Shown one piece after another: positions 6,205 through 11,962 of a stretch of 11,962 bases of DNA (positions are counted from its first letter, which is position 1; every line of letters begins with the position of its first letter). The position numbers and the translations under genes were made by a program. The stretch comes from Bacillota bacterium. Its GTDB lineage: Bacteria > Bacillota > Bacilli > Thermoactinomycetales > DSM-44946. The DNA lies in assembly GCA_021793745.1 (NCBI GenBank), contig JAJYSD010000007.1, forward strand, positions 1 through 11,962, given 5' to 3'. A model generated the notes under the pieces. It had not been told where the DNA came from and made no database searches. It saw nothing but the letters and a program-made list of their open reading frames with translations.

Positions 6205-6243
6205 TCGGTGGTGTAAAGCCCATTTTTCCCTGGGATTTGCCTC

Positions 6244-6271
6244 AAAAGCCTTCGTCGAGGAGGCTTTTTTT
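6244..6271 (+). terminator. Intrinsic terminator of the abrB-type gene
   Basis: AAAAGCCT (6244-6251) pairs with AGGCTTTT (6261-6268), and the T-run extends through 6271. This is a textbook rho-independent terminator 40 bases after the stop codon. It isolates the regulator from the catabolic cluster to the right. Confidence 0.85.
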
Positions 6272-6295
6272 ATTTTAAAACGTTAAAGCGCATTC

Positions 6296-6325
6296 CTGAC
6301 ACGGAAAAGAACCCTCTGATAAAAT
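6296..6325 (+). promoter_or_regulatory. Sigma-A promoter of the paaF-paaG unit, extended -10
   Basis: CTGACA (6296-6301) and TAAAAT (6320-6325) each match consensus at five of six bases and are 18 bases apart. TGA directly before the -10 gives an extended -10. Transcription would begin near 6332. A second, weaker -10 (TATAAA, 6369-6374) lies nearer the gene but has no good -35. Confidence 0.6.
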
Positions 6326-6334
6326 AAAAATGAA

Positions 6335-6355
6335 AATCGTTTCTGAAAAATGATT
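6335..6355. promoter_or_regulatory. Imperfect 21-bp palindrome at the transcription start, likely repressor operator
   Basis: The arms AATCGTTTCT and AAAAATGATT are symmetric around G6345, with 8 of 10 pairs matching. The site begins about 3 bases after the predicted transcription start of the 6296-6325 promoter, where a bound repressor would block initiation. It does not look like the Bacillus FadR, FapR, Fur or PerR boxes as I remember them. The regulator is unknown. Confidence 0.45.
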
Positions 6356-6403
6356 CCCTTTTGTTTTGTATAAATAATCGCGCTTACATGGAGGGGGACA
6401 GGA

Positions 6404-7171
6404 ATGTACGTCCGGGTGACGCGGCCGGAGGAGGGGATCGGACGGATTCAACTGCATCGTCCGGAGGTTCTCAACGCGCTCAATTTGCAGCTGATGGAGG
6501 AGCTGGTGTCTGCTCTGGTATCGATGGACCGGGATGAGGGAATCCGCTGCATCCTGATCACAGGGGACCGACGGGCCTTTGCCGCCGGGGCGGATATCGA
6601 CGAGATGAGCGATGCCACTGCGGTGGACATGCTTTTGAAGGACCAGTTCGCCGTCTGGGATCGAATCCGTCACATATCCAAGCCGATCATCGCCGCGGTC
6701 AGCGGTTACGCCCTCGGCGGAGGCTGTGAGTTGGCGATGGCCTGCGACCTGATTATCGCCTCCGAGACGGCCCAGTTCGGCCAACCGGAGATCAATATCG
6801 GCGTCATGCCCGGCGCCGGGGGAACCCAGCGCTTGACCCGGGCGGTGGGCAAAGTCCGGGCGATGGAAATGGTGTTGACGGGAAACCCGCTCCGCGCCGA
6901 AGAAGCGCTGCAGGCGGGGCTGATCAACCGGGTGGTGCCCGAGGAGCTCCTGGAGGACGAGGCCCTCAGGATGGCCCGGGAAATTGCAGCCAAGCCGCCG
7001 GTGGCCGTCCGATTGGCCAAAAAGGCGGTATTGAAGGCGATGGATACGACCCTCGAGACGGGGCTCGCCTACGAGCAGATGCTCTTTTATCTCCTGTTTG
7101 CCACCGAGGATCAGCGCGAGGGGATGCAGGCCTTTTTGGAAAAGCGCAAACCCCGGTTTCGCGGCCGGTAA
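6404..7171 (+). CDS. paaF: Enoyl-CoA hydratase, PaaF-like crotonase
   Basis: A 255-residue crotonase that hydrates a 2,3-enoyl-CoA; in the phenylacetate pathway PaaF acts on 2,3-dehydroadipyl-CoA. The oxyanion-hole segments are AAGADIDEM (60-68) and YALGGGCEL (102-110). Both catalytic glutamates of classical hydratases are present: Glu109 in GGGCE and Glu129 in GQPEI, followed by MPGAGGTQRL (135-144). The C-terminal ATEDQREGMQAFLEKR resembles E. coli PaaF closely as I recall it. Length is normal. ATG 6404 follows GGAGGGGGACAGG. It heads the right-hand cluster behind its own promoter, and the next gene starts 18 bases after its stop. A short-chain or crotonyl-CoA hydratase of general beta-oxidation is the main alternative; the PaaG-like neighbour favours the paa assignment. 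Confidence 0.82.
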   Translation: MYVRVTRPEEGIGRIQLHRPEVLNALNLQLMEELVSALVSMDRDEGIRCILITGDRRAFAAGADIDEMSDATAVDMLLKDQFAVWDRIRHISKPIIAAVSGYALGGGCELAMACDLIIASETAQFGQPEINIGVMPGAGGTQRLTRAVGKVRAMEMVLTGNPLRAEEALQAGLINRVVPEELLEDEALRMAREIAAKPPVAVRLAKKAVLKAMDTTLETGLAYEQMLFYLLFATEDQREGMQAFLEKRKPRFRGR

Positions 7172-7189
7172 GGGTAAGGAGGGGTGAGG

Positions 7190-7975
7190 GTGGAAGAGAC
7201 GGTTCGAACAGACCGGAAGGACGGTGTGGCGGTGATCACGCTGAACCGTCCCCGGGTTTACAATGCCTTCAATCAACCGATGAGCAGGGAGCTGTTAAAG
7301 GCACTGCGGGAGGCGGCGCAGGATTCCGGCGTTCGCTGCGTCGTCCTCACGGGGGCGGGAAAAGCCTTTTGTTCGGGGCAAGATCTGGGGGACCGGAGCG
7401 ATCCGAATATCGACGACTTTTCCCTGGGGGAAAGCGTCCGCGAGCGGTATAATCCCCTGATCCGAACGATCGTGGAGATGGAGAAACCGGTCCTCGGCGC
7501 CATCAACGGGGTCGCCGCCGGAGCCGGATGCAGTCTGGCGCTGGCCTGCGATCTGCGCATCGTGTCCGACCGGGCGCGATTCATCGAAGCCTTCGTCCGG
7601 GTGGGCCTCGCCCCGGACAGCGGATCCAGCTATTTTCTCCCGAAGCTCGTCGGGTTGGGGCGGGCGATGGAGCTGGCCATCACCGGAAGGGAAGTATCTG
7701 CGCAGGAGGCGGTGCAGATCGGACTGGCGAACCGCCTGGTGCCCCACGATCGCTTTCAGGAGGAAACCCTCGCCTGGGCGCGTCAGTTGGCCGAAGGGCC
7801 GACCCGCGCCATCGGCCTGATCAAGCGGGCCCTGTACAAGGGAGCGGATGCCGCCTTGAAGGAGGTGCTGGAATACGAGGCCCACATGCAAGAGATGGCG
7901 GGTCGCACACGGGATTTCCGGGAGGGGGTGGCCGCGTTTATGGAGAAGCGACCGCCCCGGTTCCGGGGAGAGTGA
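7190..7975 (+). CDS. paaG: Crotonase-family isomerase, PaaG-like (1,2-epoxyphenylacetyl-CoA isomerase)
   Basis: A 261-residue crotonase. In E. coli, PaaG turns ring-1,2-epoxyphenylacetyl-CoA into the oxepin-CoA ring and also isomerises a later enoyl-CoA. Here the oxyanion-hole segments are FCSGQDLGDR (60-69) and INGVAAGAGCSLAL (105-118). Both hydratase glutamates are absent. The single acidic residue typical of isomerases is present as Asp143 in GLAPDSGSSYFLP. The paired YNPL, INGVAAGAG, the LIKRAL stretch and the ending REGVAAFMEKRPPRFRGE all fit PaaG. The GTG at 7190 is preferred because GGAGG lies 7 bases upstream; the GTG at 7184 is too close to it. It is translationally close to paaF and surely in the same transcript. 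Confidence 0.8.
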   Translation: MEETVRTDRKDGVAVITLNRPRVYNAFNQPMSRELLKALREAAQDSGVRCVVLTGAGKAFCSGQDLGDRSDPNIDDFSLGESVRERYNPLIRTIVEMEKPVLGAINGVAAGAGCSLALACDLRIVSDRARFIEAFVRVGLAPDSGSSYFLPKLVGLGRAMELAITGREVSAQEAVQIGLANRLVPHDRFQEETLAWARQLAEGPTRAIGLIKRALYKGADAALKEVLEYEAHMQEMAGRTRDFREGVAAFMEKRPPRFRGE

Positions 7976-7981
7976 GTAGCG

Positions 7982-8032
7982 ATGCCCTCCGGGGGACGAA
8001 GGGGGGATGAACCCTCTTCGCCCGCGGGGCAT
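7982..8032 (+). repeat. Long stem-loop after paaG
   Basis: ATGCCC (7982-7987) pairs with GGGCAT (8027-8032). Inner segments CGGG/CCCG, CGAAG/CTTCG and GGG/CCC extend the stem with small bulges, giving about 18 pairs around a short loop. It starts six bases after the paaG stop. There is no T-run, so it may be a pause, attenuation or mRNA-end-protecting structure between paaG and the dehydrogenase gene. Confidence 0.5.
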
Positions 8033-8080
8033 ATAGTTGAAGTTGAATGTTCAGTGAGGGAACGGAACTTTTCGGCCGGG

Positions 8081-8095
8081 GGCGGAAGGATTGCT
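8081..8095 (+). promoter_or_regulatory. Weak sigma-54-like -24/-12 candidate
   Basis: GGC at 8081-8083 and TTGCT at 8091-8095 give the obligatory GG-N10-GC spacing. The -24 half otherwise matches TGGCACG poorly. Bacillus branched-chain 2-oxo-acid dehydrogenase operons use sigma-54 (SigL with BkdR), which makes the position suggestive. No activator gene is visible in the window, and chance occurrence in this GC-rich gap is quite possible. Confidence 0.2.
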
Positions 8096-8123
8096 CCCGG
8101 AGGAAACCCCTCTGCCGGAGCCG

Positions 8124-8140
8124 TCTTCGGAAGCCGAAGA
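8124..8140 (+). repeat. Short perfect hairpin in the dehydrogenase leader
   Basis: TCTTCGG and CCGAAGA form a perfect 7-bp stem around an AAG loop, 34 bases before the start codon at 8175. It lies upstream of the ribosome binding site (GAGG, 8164-8167) and does not cover it. No T-run follows. Confidence 0.45.
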
Positions 8141-8174
8141 TGAAGGGGATTTTCAAACATCTTGAGGAAACGGA

Positions 8175-9341
8175 ATGGTGGATATGAATCGAATCAGATC
8201 CGATTGGCCGGGTAAGGAAGCGGTGTTCCAACCGGAGGATCAGTCCCGTTCCGCGGAAGTGGGGAAGGACGTCTTTGAGATGATGGATCGGTACGGCCAC
8301 GAGCAGGTGATTTTCTGTCGCCACCGGGGTTCCGGACTGAAGGCGATCATCGCCATCCACGACACCACGATGGGGCCCGCCCTCGGAGGTTGCCGGATGG
8401 CGCCTTACGGTTCCACGGAGGAGGCGCTGGAGGATGTGCTCCGCCTCTCCCGGGGGATGACGTACAAGTGCGGAGCCGCCGATGTGGACTTCGGCGGCGG
8501 TAAGGCGGTGATCATCGGCGATCCGAAGCGGGACAAAAGTCCGGAGCTGTTCCGGGCCTTCGGTCGGTTTGTCGGGGGATTGAACGGGCGGTTTTATACC
8601 GGCACCGACATGGGCACTTCTCCCGAGGATTTTGTCCATGCGCGCCGGGAGTCCCGTTGCTTCGTCGGCCTGCCCGAGAGCCACGGTGGCAGCGGCGATA
8701 CTTCCATGCCCACCGCCCTGGGCGTGTTGCAGGGAATGAAGGCTACGGCCCTGGAGTTGTGGGGCTCCGAAGACCTGTCCGGCCGAACGGTGGCCGTCCA
8801 GGGAGTGGGGAAGGTGGGCGCCCGGCTCGTCCGACTGTTGGTGGAGGAAGGTGCCCGCTGTTTGATCGCCGATGTGGACGGGAGCCGCGTCGATGCGCTT
8901 CGGGAGGCGTTTCCGGATGCGGTGGAGCCGGTCGATGTCGGGGCGGTGCATGCCGTCAGCTGTGACATTTTCGCCCCCTGTGCCGGCGGCGGCATCATCA
9001 ATGATGAAACGATCGAGGAATTGAAATGCCGGGCGGTGGTGGGATCGGCGAACAATCAGCTGGAGGATGACCGGCACGGCGACCGCCTGCACGAGCGGGG
9101 GATTTTGTACGCCCCGGACTATCTGGTGAACGCCGGCGGGTTGATCCAGGTGGCCGATGAGTTGTCGGGTTATAACCCGGAGCGCGTCATGGCCAAGACG
9201 CGGTCCATCTACGACATGCTTCTCGAGATTTACCGCCTGTCCCGGGAGCAGGACATCCCTACTTACCGCGCAGTGGACCGGTTGGTGGCCAGGCGGATGG
9301 AGCAGGTGGCGGATCTCCGGAGGATCTTTTTGGGGCTTTGA
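8175..9341 (+). CDS. Phenylalanine dehydrogenase-like amino-acid dehydrogenase (Glu/Leu/Phe/Val family)
   Basis: A 388-residue NAD-dependent enzyme expected to deaminate phenylalanine reversibly to phenylpyruvate and ammonia. GGCRM (71-75), Lys98 in TYKC and catalytic Lys110 in FGGGK form the substrate site, with Asp145 in GTDMGT. The Rossmann motif GVGKVG is at 210-215 and SANNQL at 291-296. Two pocket positions separate Phe from Leu dehydrogenases in Bacillus enzymes: Gly versus Ala after YT, and Leu versus Val after NAGG. Here they are Gly143 and Leu323, the phenylalanine type. Long stretches resemble the Thermoactinomyces intermedius phenylalanine dehydrogenase from memory. The N-terminus is about 29 residues longer than that enzyme. 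ATG 8175 is kept because GAGG lies 7 bases upstream, but a later GTG at about 8259 is possible. Leucine or branched-chain activity is the alternative. Confidence 0.82.
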   Translation: MVDMNRIRSDWPGKEAVFQPEDQSRSAEVGKDVFEMMDRYGHEQVIFCRHRGSGLKAIIAIHDTTMGPALGGCRMAPYGSTEEALEDVLRLSRGMTYKCGAADVDFGGGKAVIIGDPKRDKSPELFRAFGRFVGGLNGRFYTGTDMGTSPEDFVHARRESRCFVGLPESHGGSGDTSMPTALGVLQGMKATALELWGSEDLSGRTVAVQGVGKVGARLVRLLVEEGARCLIADVDGSRVDALREAFPDAVEPVDVGAVHAVSCDIFAPCAGGGIINDETIEELKCRAVVGSANNQLEDDRHGDRLHERGILYAPDYLVNAGGLIQVADELSGYNPERVMAKTRSIYDMLLEIYRLSREQDIPTYRAVDRLVARRMEQVADLRRIFLGL

Positions 9342-9367
9342 TCAGGTCGGCAAGGGAGGGGATCGGG

Positions 9368-10447
9368 ATGTTGCAGCAGGTGGAGGAAAAGCGGATCGGC
9401 CTTTCCTATGTCCGTCCCGATGGGACGCTGACGGATGAGGGACGGGCTGTGTGGAGAAGGATCGACGACGAGAAAAAAATGCTCTTTTACCGGTGGATGA
9501 CGATGGCCCGCCTCTTCGACAGGCGTTCCATCATCCTGCAGCGCCAGGGCAGAATCGGCACCTTTGCCCCCCTGGAAGGTCAGGAGGCCGCCCAGGTGGG
9601 GAGCGCCATGGCGCTGTCGAAGGAGGATTGGATTTTTCCCACGTACCGGGAGCACGGCGTCCAGATGGTCCTGGGGATGCCCCTGAACCTGATCCTCCTT
9701 TACTGGATGGGGCGGGTCGAGGGATGGAGGCCGCCGGAGTTGCTCCGGCTCCTTCCGCCGTCCGTTCCCATCGCCACCCAACTGCCCCACGCCGCGGGAG
9801 CGGCCTGGGCGTCCAAATTGAGGGGGGAGCGCTCCGTCGCTGTCGCCTATTTCGGGGACGGGGCCACCTCCGAGGGGGATTTTCACGAAGCGTGCAACTT
9901 CGCAGGGGTTTTCCGCCTGCCGGTCATCTTTTTCTGCCAAAACAACGGGTATGCGATCAGCGTTCCCTTCTCCCGACAGTCGGCGACGCCCACCGTGGCG
10001 GAAAAGGCGGCGGCTTACGCCTTTCCGGGCATCCGCGTCGACGGCAACGATGTGTTGGCGGTTTATGAAGCGATGGTCCGGGCGATCGAACGGGCGAGAA
10101 ACGGCGAAGGGCCGACCCTGATCGAAGCCGTCACCTACCGTCACGGAGCTCACACCACCGCCGATGATCCCGCCCGATACCGGAGCGAAGAGGAGGCGCG
10201 CGAGTGGGTTCAGCGCCGCGATCCCCTCAAGCGGTATCGCGCGCTCCTCCGATCGGAGGGCCTCCTGACGGAAGCCGAGGAGCGGGAGTGGGAGGAAGAG
10301 TGCCGCCGGCGGATCGATCGGGCGGTGAAGGAGGCGGAGGCGGAGAAGGCGGCGCCGCCGACCCACATGTTTGATCATGTGTTCGCCACACCGGTGGCAT
10401 CGCTCCAGCGGCAGCGCCGGGAATGGGAGGGGGATGGCCGTGCCTGA
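9368..10447 (+). CDS. 2-oxo-acid dehydrogenase E1 component, alpha subunit
   Basis: A 359-residue thiamine-diphosphate enzyme subunit that, with the beta subunit, decarboxylates a 2-oxo acid and passes the acyl group to lipoyl-E2. The ThDP/Mg motif runs from GDG (163-165) to the Asn pair in QNNGYAIS (192-193). YRHGAHTTADDPARYR near residue 270 corresponds to the active-site loop. The general layout fits PdhA of Gram-positives. However, ATQLPHAAGAAWA (around 136-148) is closer to branched-chain E1-alpha (BkdA/archaeal type), so the substrate could be pyruvate, a branched-chain oxo acid or phenylpyruvate. ATG 9368 has GGAGG 8 bases upstream; an in-frame TTG at 9338 overlapping the previous stop is less likely. 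It begins 26 bases after the dehydrogenase stop and overlaps the beta-subunit start by 14 bases. Confidence 0.85.
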   Translation: MLQQVEEKRIGLSYVRPDGTLTDEGRAVWRRIDDEKKMLFYRWMTMARLFDRRSIILQRQGRIGTFAPLEGQEAAQVGSAMALSKEDWIFPTYREHGVQMVLGMPLNLILLYWMGRVEGWRPPELLRLLPPSVPIATQLPHAAGAAWASKLRGERSVAVAYFGDGATSEGDFHEACNFAGVFRLPVIFFCQNNGYAISVPFSRQSATPTVAEKAAAYAFPGIRVDGNDVLAVYEAMVRAIERARNGEGPTLIEAVTYRHGAHTTADDPARYRSEEEAREWVQRRDPLKRYRALLRSEGLLTEAEEREWEEECRRRIDRAVKEAEAEKAAPPTHMFDHVFATPVASLQRQRREWEGDGRA

Positions 10448-11417
10448 GCGGACCATGGTTCAAGCCATCAATGACGCTCTCTCCGTAGCCCTGGAAAAGG
10501 ACCCGCGCGTGGTGGTGATGGGTGAAGATGTGGGCAAAAACGGCGGGGTTTTCCGGGTGACGGAGGGCTTGTGGCACCGGTTCGGCGACGACCGGGTGAT
10601 CGACACGCCCCTGTCCGAGTCCGGCATCATCGGGACGGCGATCGGCCTGGCGGTGGGAGGCATGCTTCCGGTGGCGGAAATCCAGTTTATGGGATTCATC
10701 TACCCGGCCTTTGAGCAGGTTGTCAGCCATGCTGCCCGTTTTCGGACGCGGACCCAGGGGACCTTTCCCCTTCCCCTCGTGATCCGGGCCCCCTACGGCG
10801 GAGGGATCCGGGCGCCGGAGCTCCATTCCGATTCGACGGAGGCCCTGTTTGTGCACACCCCGGGCCTGAAGGTGGTGGCTCCCTCCACCCCGTACGATGC
10901 CAAGGGGCTGTTGCTGGCTTCCATCCAGGATCCCGATCCGGTCATTTTCCTGGAGCCGATGAAGGTCTACCGCACCCATCGGCAGGAGGTGCCCGAGGGA
11001 TGGTACGAGGTTCCCATCGGGCGGGCCCGGAAGGTGCGGGAGGGGGAAGATGTGACGATTTTGGCCTGGGGGGCGATGGTGCCGGTGGCCGAAAAAACGG
11101 CGGATGCCTGGGCGAAGGACGGCGTCAGCTGCGAAGTGATCGACCTGCGCTCCCTGTATCCGATCGATGAGGATGCGATCATCGAGTCCGTAAAAAAGAC
11201 CGGACGGGCCGTCATTGTCCACGAAGCGCCCAGGACCGGCGGGCTGGGCGGAGAACTGACGGCGCTGATCAACGAGCGGGCTTTCCTCTGGCTGGAGGCC
11301 CCGGTTACCCGGGTGACGGGGTATGATGTCCCGGTTCCCTACTTTGCCCTGGAGGATGCCTTCCGTCCCGATGTGCGCCGGGTTTCCGAGGCGGTGCGGC
11401 AAGTGATCAATTTCTGA
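10434..11417 (+). CDS. 2-oxo-acid dehydrogenase E1 component, beta subunit
   Basis: A 327-residue partner of the alpha subunit, near the 325 residues of Bacillus PdhB. It shows GEDVGKNGGVF (30-40), the ThDP-activating Glu62 in PLSESGIIG, the proton-relay histidine His131 in PELHSDS, and PSTPYDAKGLL in the middle domain. It ends VRQVINF, like PdhB (KKVMNF). The start at ATG 10434 gives MAVPERTMVQAINDAL, matching the PdhB N-terminus. The purine-rich GGGAGGGGG just before it is slightly close, and GTG 10440 is the alternative start. The 14-base overlap with the alpha gene points to translational coupling and a 1:1 subunit ratio. Confidence 0.9.
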   Translation: MAVPERTMVQAINDALSVALEKDPRVVVMGEDVGKNGGVFRVTEGLWHRFGDDRVIDTPLSESGIIGTAIGLAVGGMLPVAEIQFMGFIYPAFEQVVSHAARFRTRTQGTFPLPLVIRAPYGGGIRAPELHSDSTEALFVHTPGLKVVAPSTPYDAKGLLLASIQDPDPVIFLEPMKVYRTHRQEVPEGWYEVPIGRARKVREGEDVTILAWGAMVPVAEKTADAWAKDGVSCEVIDLRSLYPIDEDAIIESVKKTGRAVIVHEAPRTGGLGGELTALINERAFLWLEAPVTRVTGYDVPVPYFALEDAFRPDVRRVSEAVRQVINF

Positions 11418-11610
11418 ATGCGGTACCCCCGGAATCTTCCGGTTTGGTGTACAAGCAAGGGACCCTGCATTGATCCCTTCAAAGACGGGTTTTCTGGGTC
11501 TGGAGGCGAGCGCGCCGGTGGCGGCCTCCTCCGGCACCCCGACGAAGATATTCCCGGGCTCCTTTTCGCATAGGGATAGAACCACATTTGATCGGAAGGG
11601 AGGGCATTTT
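11418..11610. other. 193-base gap between E1-beta and E2 with hairpins
   Basis: This spacing is long for an E1-E2 boundary. It contains the 14-base near-palindrome CCGGAA-TC-TTCCGG (11429-11442), an AAGGGA/TCCCTT hairpin (11457-11479) and a GGAGGC/GCCTCC stem (11502-11529). I see no T-run terminator and no convincing -10/-35. Both strands have open frames through it, but neither resembles a known protein. It may hold an attenuator or processing site that sets the E2 level separately. Confidence 0.45.
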
Positions 11611-11962
11611 GTGGCCGTTGACTTCAGACTCCCCGATGTGGGAGAAGGGATGGCCGAGGCGGAGGTGGTCCGCTGGCTCGTTCAGGTTGGGGATCGGGTG
11701 GAATTGGATCAGCCCGTTGTGGAGATGCAGACGGACAAAGCGGTGGTGGAACTCCCGGCTCCCGCCGCCGGACGGGTGACGGAGATCCGCTGGCGGGAAG
11801 GGGATGCGGTGCCCGTCGGCGAGGTGTTATTGGTGATCGTCGATGAATCCGAGGAGGAGGGAACGGCGGAGGCACAGAAGGGCGTGCGGGCGGACGCGGT
11901 TCAAGGCGGAGTCGGAACCGTCCCGACCGCTTCGGTCCCCTCCCGTCGTAGACGGGTTCCGG
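11611..11962 (+). CDS. 2-oxo-acid dehydrogenase E2 (dihydrolipoyl acyltransferase), N-terminal part
   Basis: About 117 codons are visible before the window ends. The N-terminal lipoyl domain covers residues 1-78: RLPDVGEGMAEAEVVRW at the front and MQTDKAVVELPAP in the hairpin, where Lys43 is the residue that carries lipoate. A charged and Gly/Ala/Val-rich linker follows (about 80-113), ending in SRRRRVP, which probably leads into the E1/E3-binding domain. The acyltransferase domain with its HxxxDG motif is outside the window, so the acyl specificity is not visible. GTG 11611 is the start, with AAGGGAGG 7 bases upstream. E2 would receive the acyl group from the E1 subunits upstream and hand it to CoA; an E3 gene may follow. 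Confidence 0.9.
   Translation, partial: MAVDFRLPDVGEGMAEAEVVRWLVQVGDRVELDQPVVEMQTDKAVVELPAPAAGRVTEIRWREGDAVPVGEVLLVIVDESEEEGTAEAQKGVRADAVQGGVGTVPTASVPSRRRRVP

Noticed and set aside
8044..8053. TGAATGTTCA as a FadR-type operator
   Set aside because: Only 4-base arms; the longer TGAATGA-type symmetric site known from Bacillus is not present.
7938..9092. 384-codon minus-strand frame opposite the amino-acid dehydrogenase
   Set aside because: It is a shadow frame; the plus-strand protein has complete catalytic and NAD-binding motifs.
9263..10456. 397-codon minus-strand frame opposite E1-alpha
   Set aside because: It is a shadow of a well-supported gene, with biased composition and no motif.
10227..11585. 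452-codon minus-strand frame opposite E1-beta and the following gap
   Set aside because: It is antisense to a clear E1-beta gene, has a low-complexity Pro/Arg/Gly composition and no family resemblance.
11418..11610. T-box or other known riboswitch before E2
   Set aside because: I could not find the conserved T-box sequence or a terminator/antiterminator pair with a T-run.

Overview
The window looks like chromosomal DNA from a GC-rich, thermophilic or moderately thermophilic Gram-positive bacterium, most probably of the Thermoactinomycetaceae (Planifilum-like). The reasons are a Bacillus-type AbrB regulator, strong AGGAGG-type ribosome binding sites, sigma-A-like promoters in AT-rich gaps, and a phenylalanine dehydrogenase-like protein that closely resembles, from memory, the Thermoactinomyces intermedius enzyme. 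The family assignment is inference; no 16S or other marker is present.

Layout. Positions 1-118 (minus) hold the 5' end of an esterase-like gene. 213-1454 (minus) is a 12-TM-type MFS exporter with a TTG start. A divergent promoter region (1455-1795) separates it from a large acyl/acetyl-CoA synthetase on the plus strand (1796-3736). A 367-base gap (3737-4103) follows, with several hairpins, three of them sharing one core sequence and the last ending in a T-run. 4104-5215 is a small accessory-looking block: a secreted HNH-family nuclease and two small unrecognised ORFs, the second starting inside the stop of the first (ATGA). Facing it on the minus strand (about 5260-5783) is an SRPBCC/AHSA1 gene broken by an in-frame TGA. 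5956-6204 is an AbrB/SpoVT-type regulator with a CxxC...CxxC tail, closed by a good terminator.

The right half (6404-11962, all plus strand) is a metabolic cluster: PaaF-like and PaaG-like crotonases, a phenylalanine/leucine-type amino-acid dehydrogenase with phenylalanine-type pocket residues, and the E1-alpha, E1-beta and (cut by the window end) E2 genes of a 2-oxo-acid dehydrogenase complex. Together they suggest a route from phenylalanine to phenylpyruvate (dehydrogenase), then phenylacetyl-CoA (2-oxo-acid dehydrogenase complex), then the phenylacetyl-CoA ring-degradation pathway (PaaG isomerase, PaaF hydratase). This would supply phenylacetyl-CoA without a PaaK ligase. The link is inferred from gene order and motifs. 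The alternative is ordinary branched-chain or pyruvate metabolism beside general beta-oxidation enzymes.

Regulatory signals: a sigma-A promoter with extended -10 followed immediately by an imperfect 21-bp palindrome precedes paaF; a long hairpin and a weak sigma-54-like -24/-12 site precede the dehydrogenase; a 193-base gap with hairpins separates E1-beta from E2. No rRNA, tRNA, CRISPR or insertion sequence was seen.
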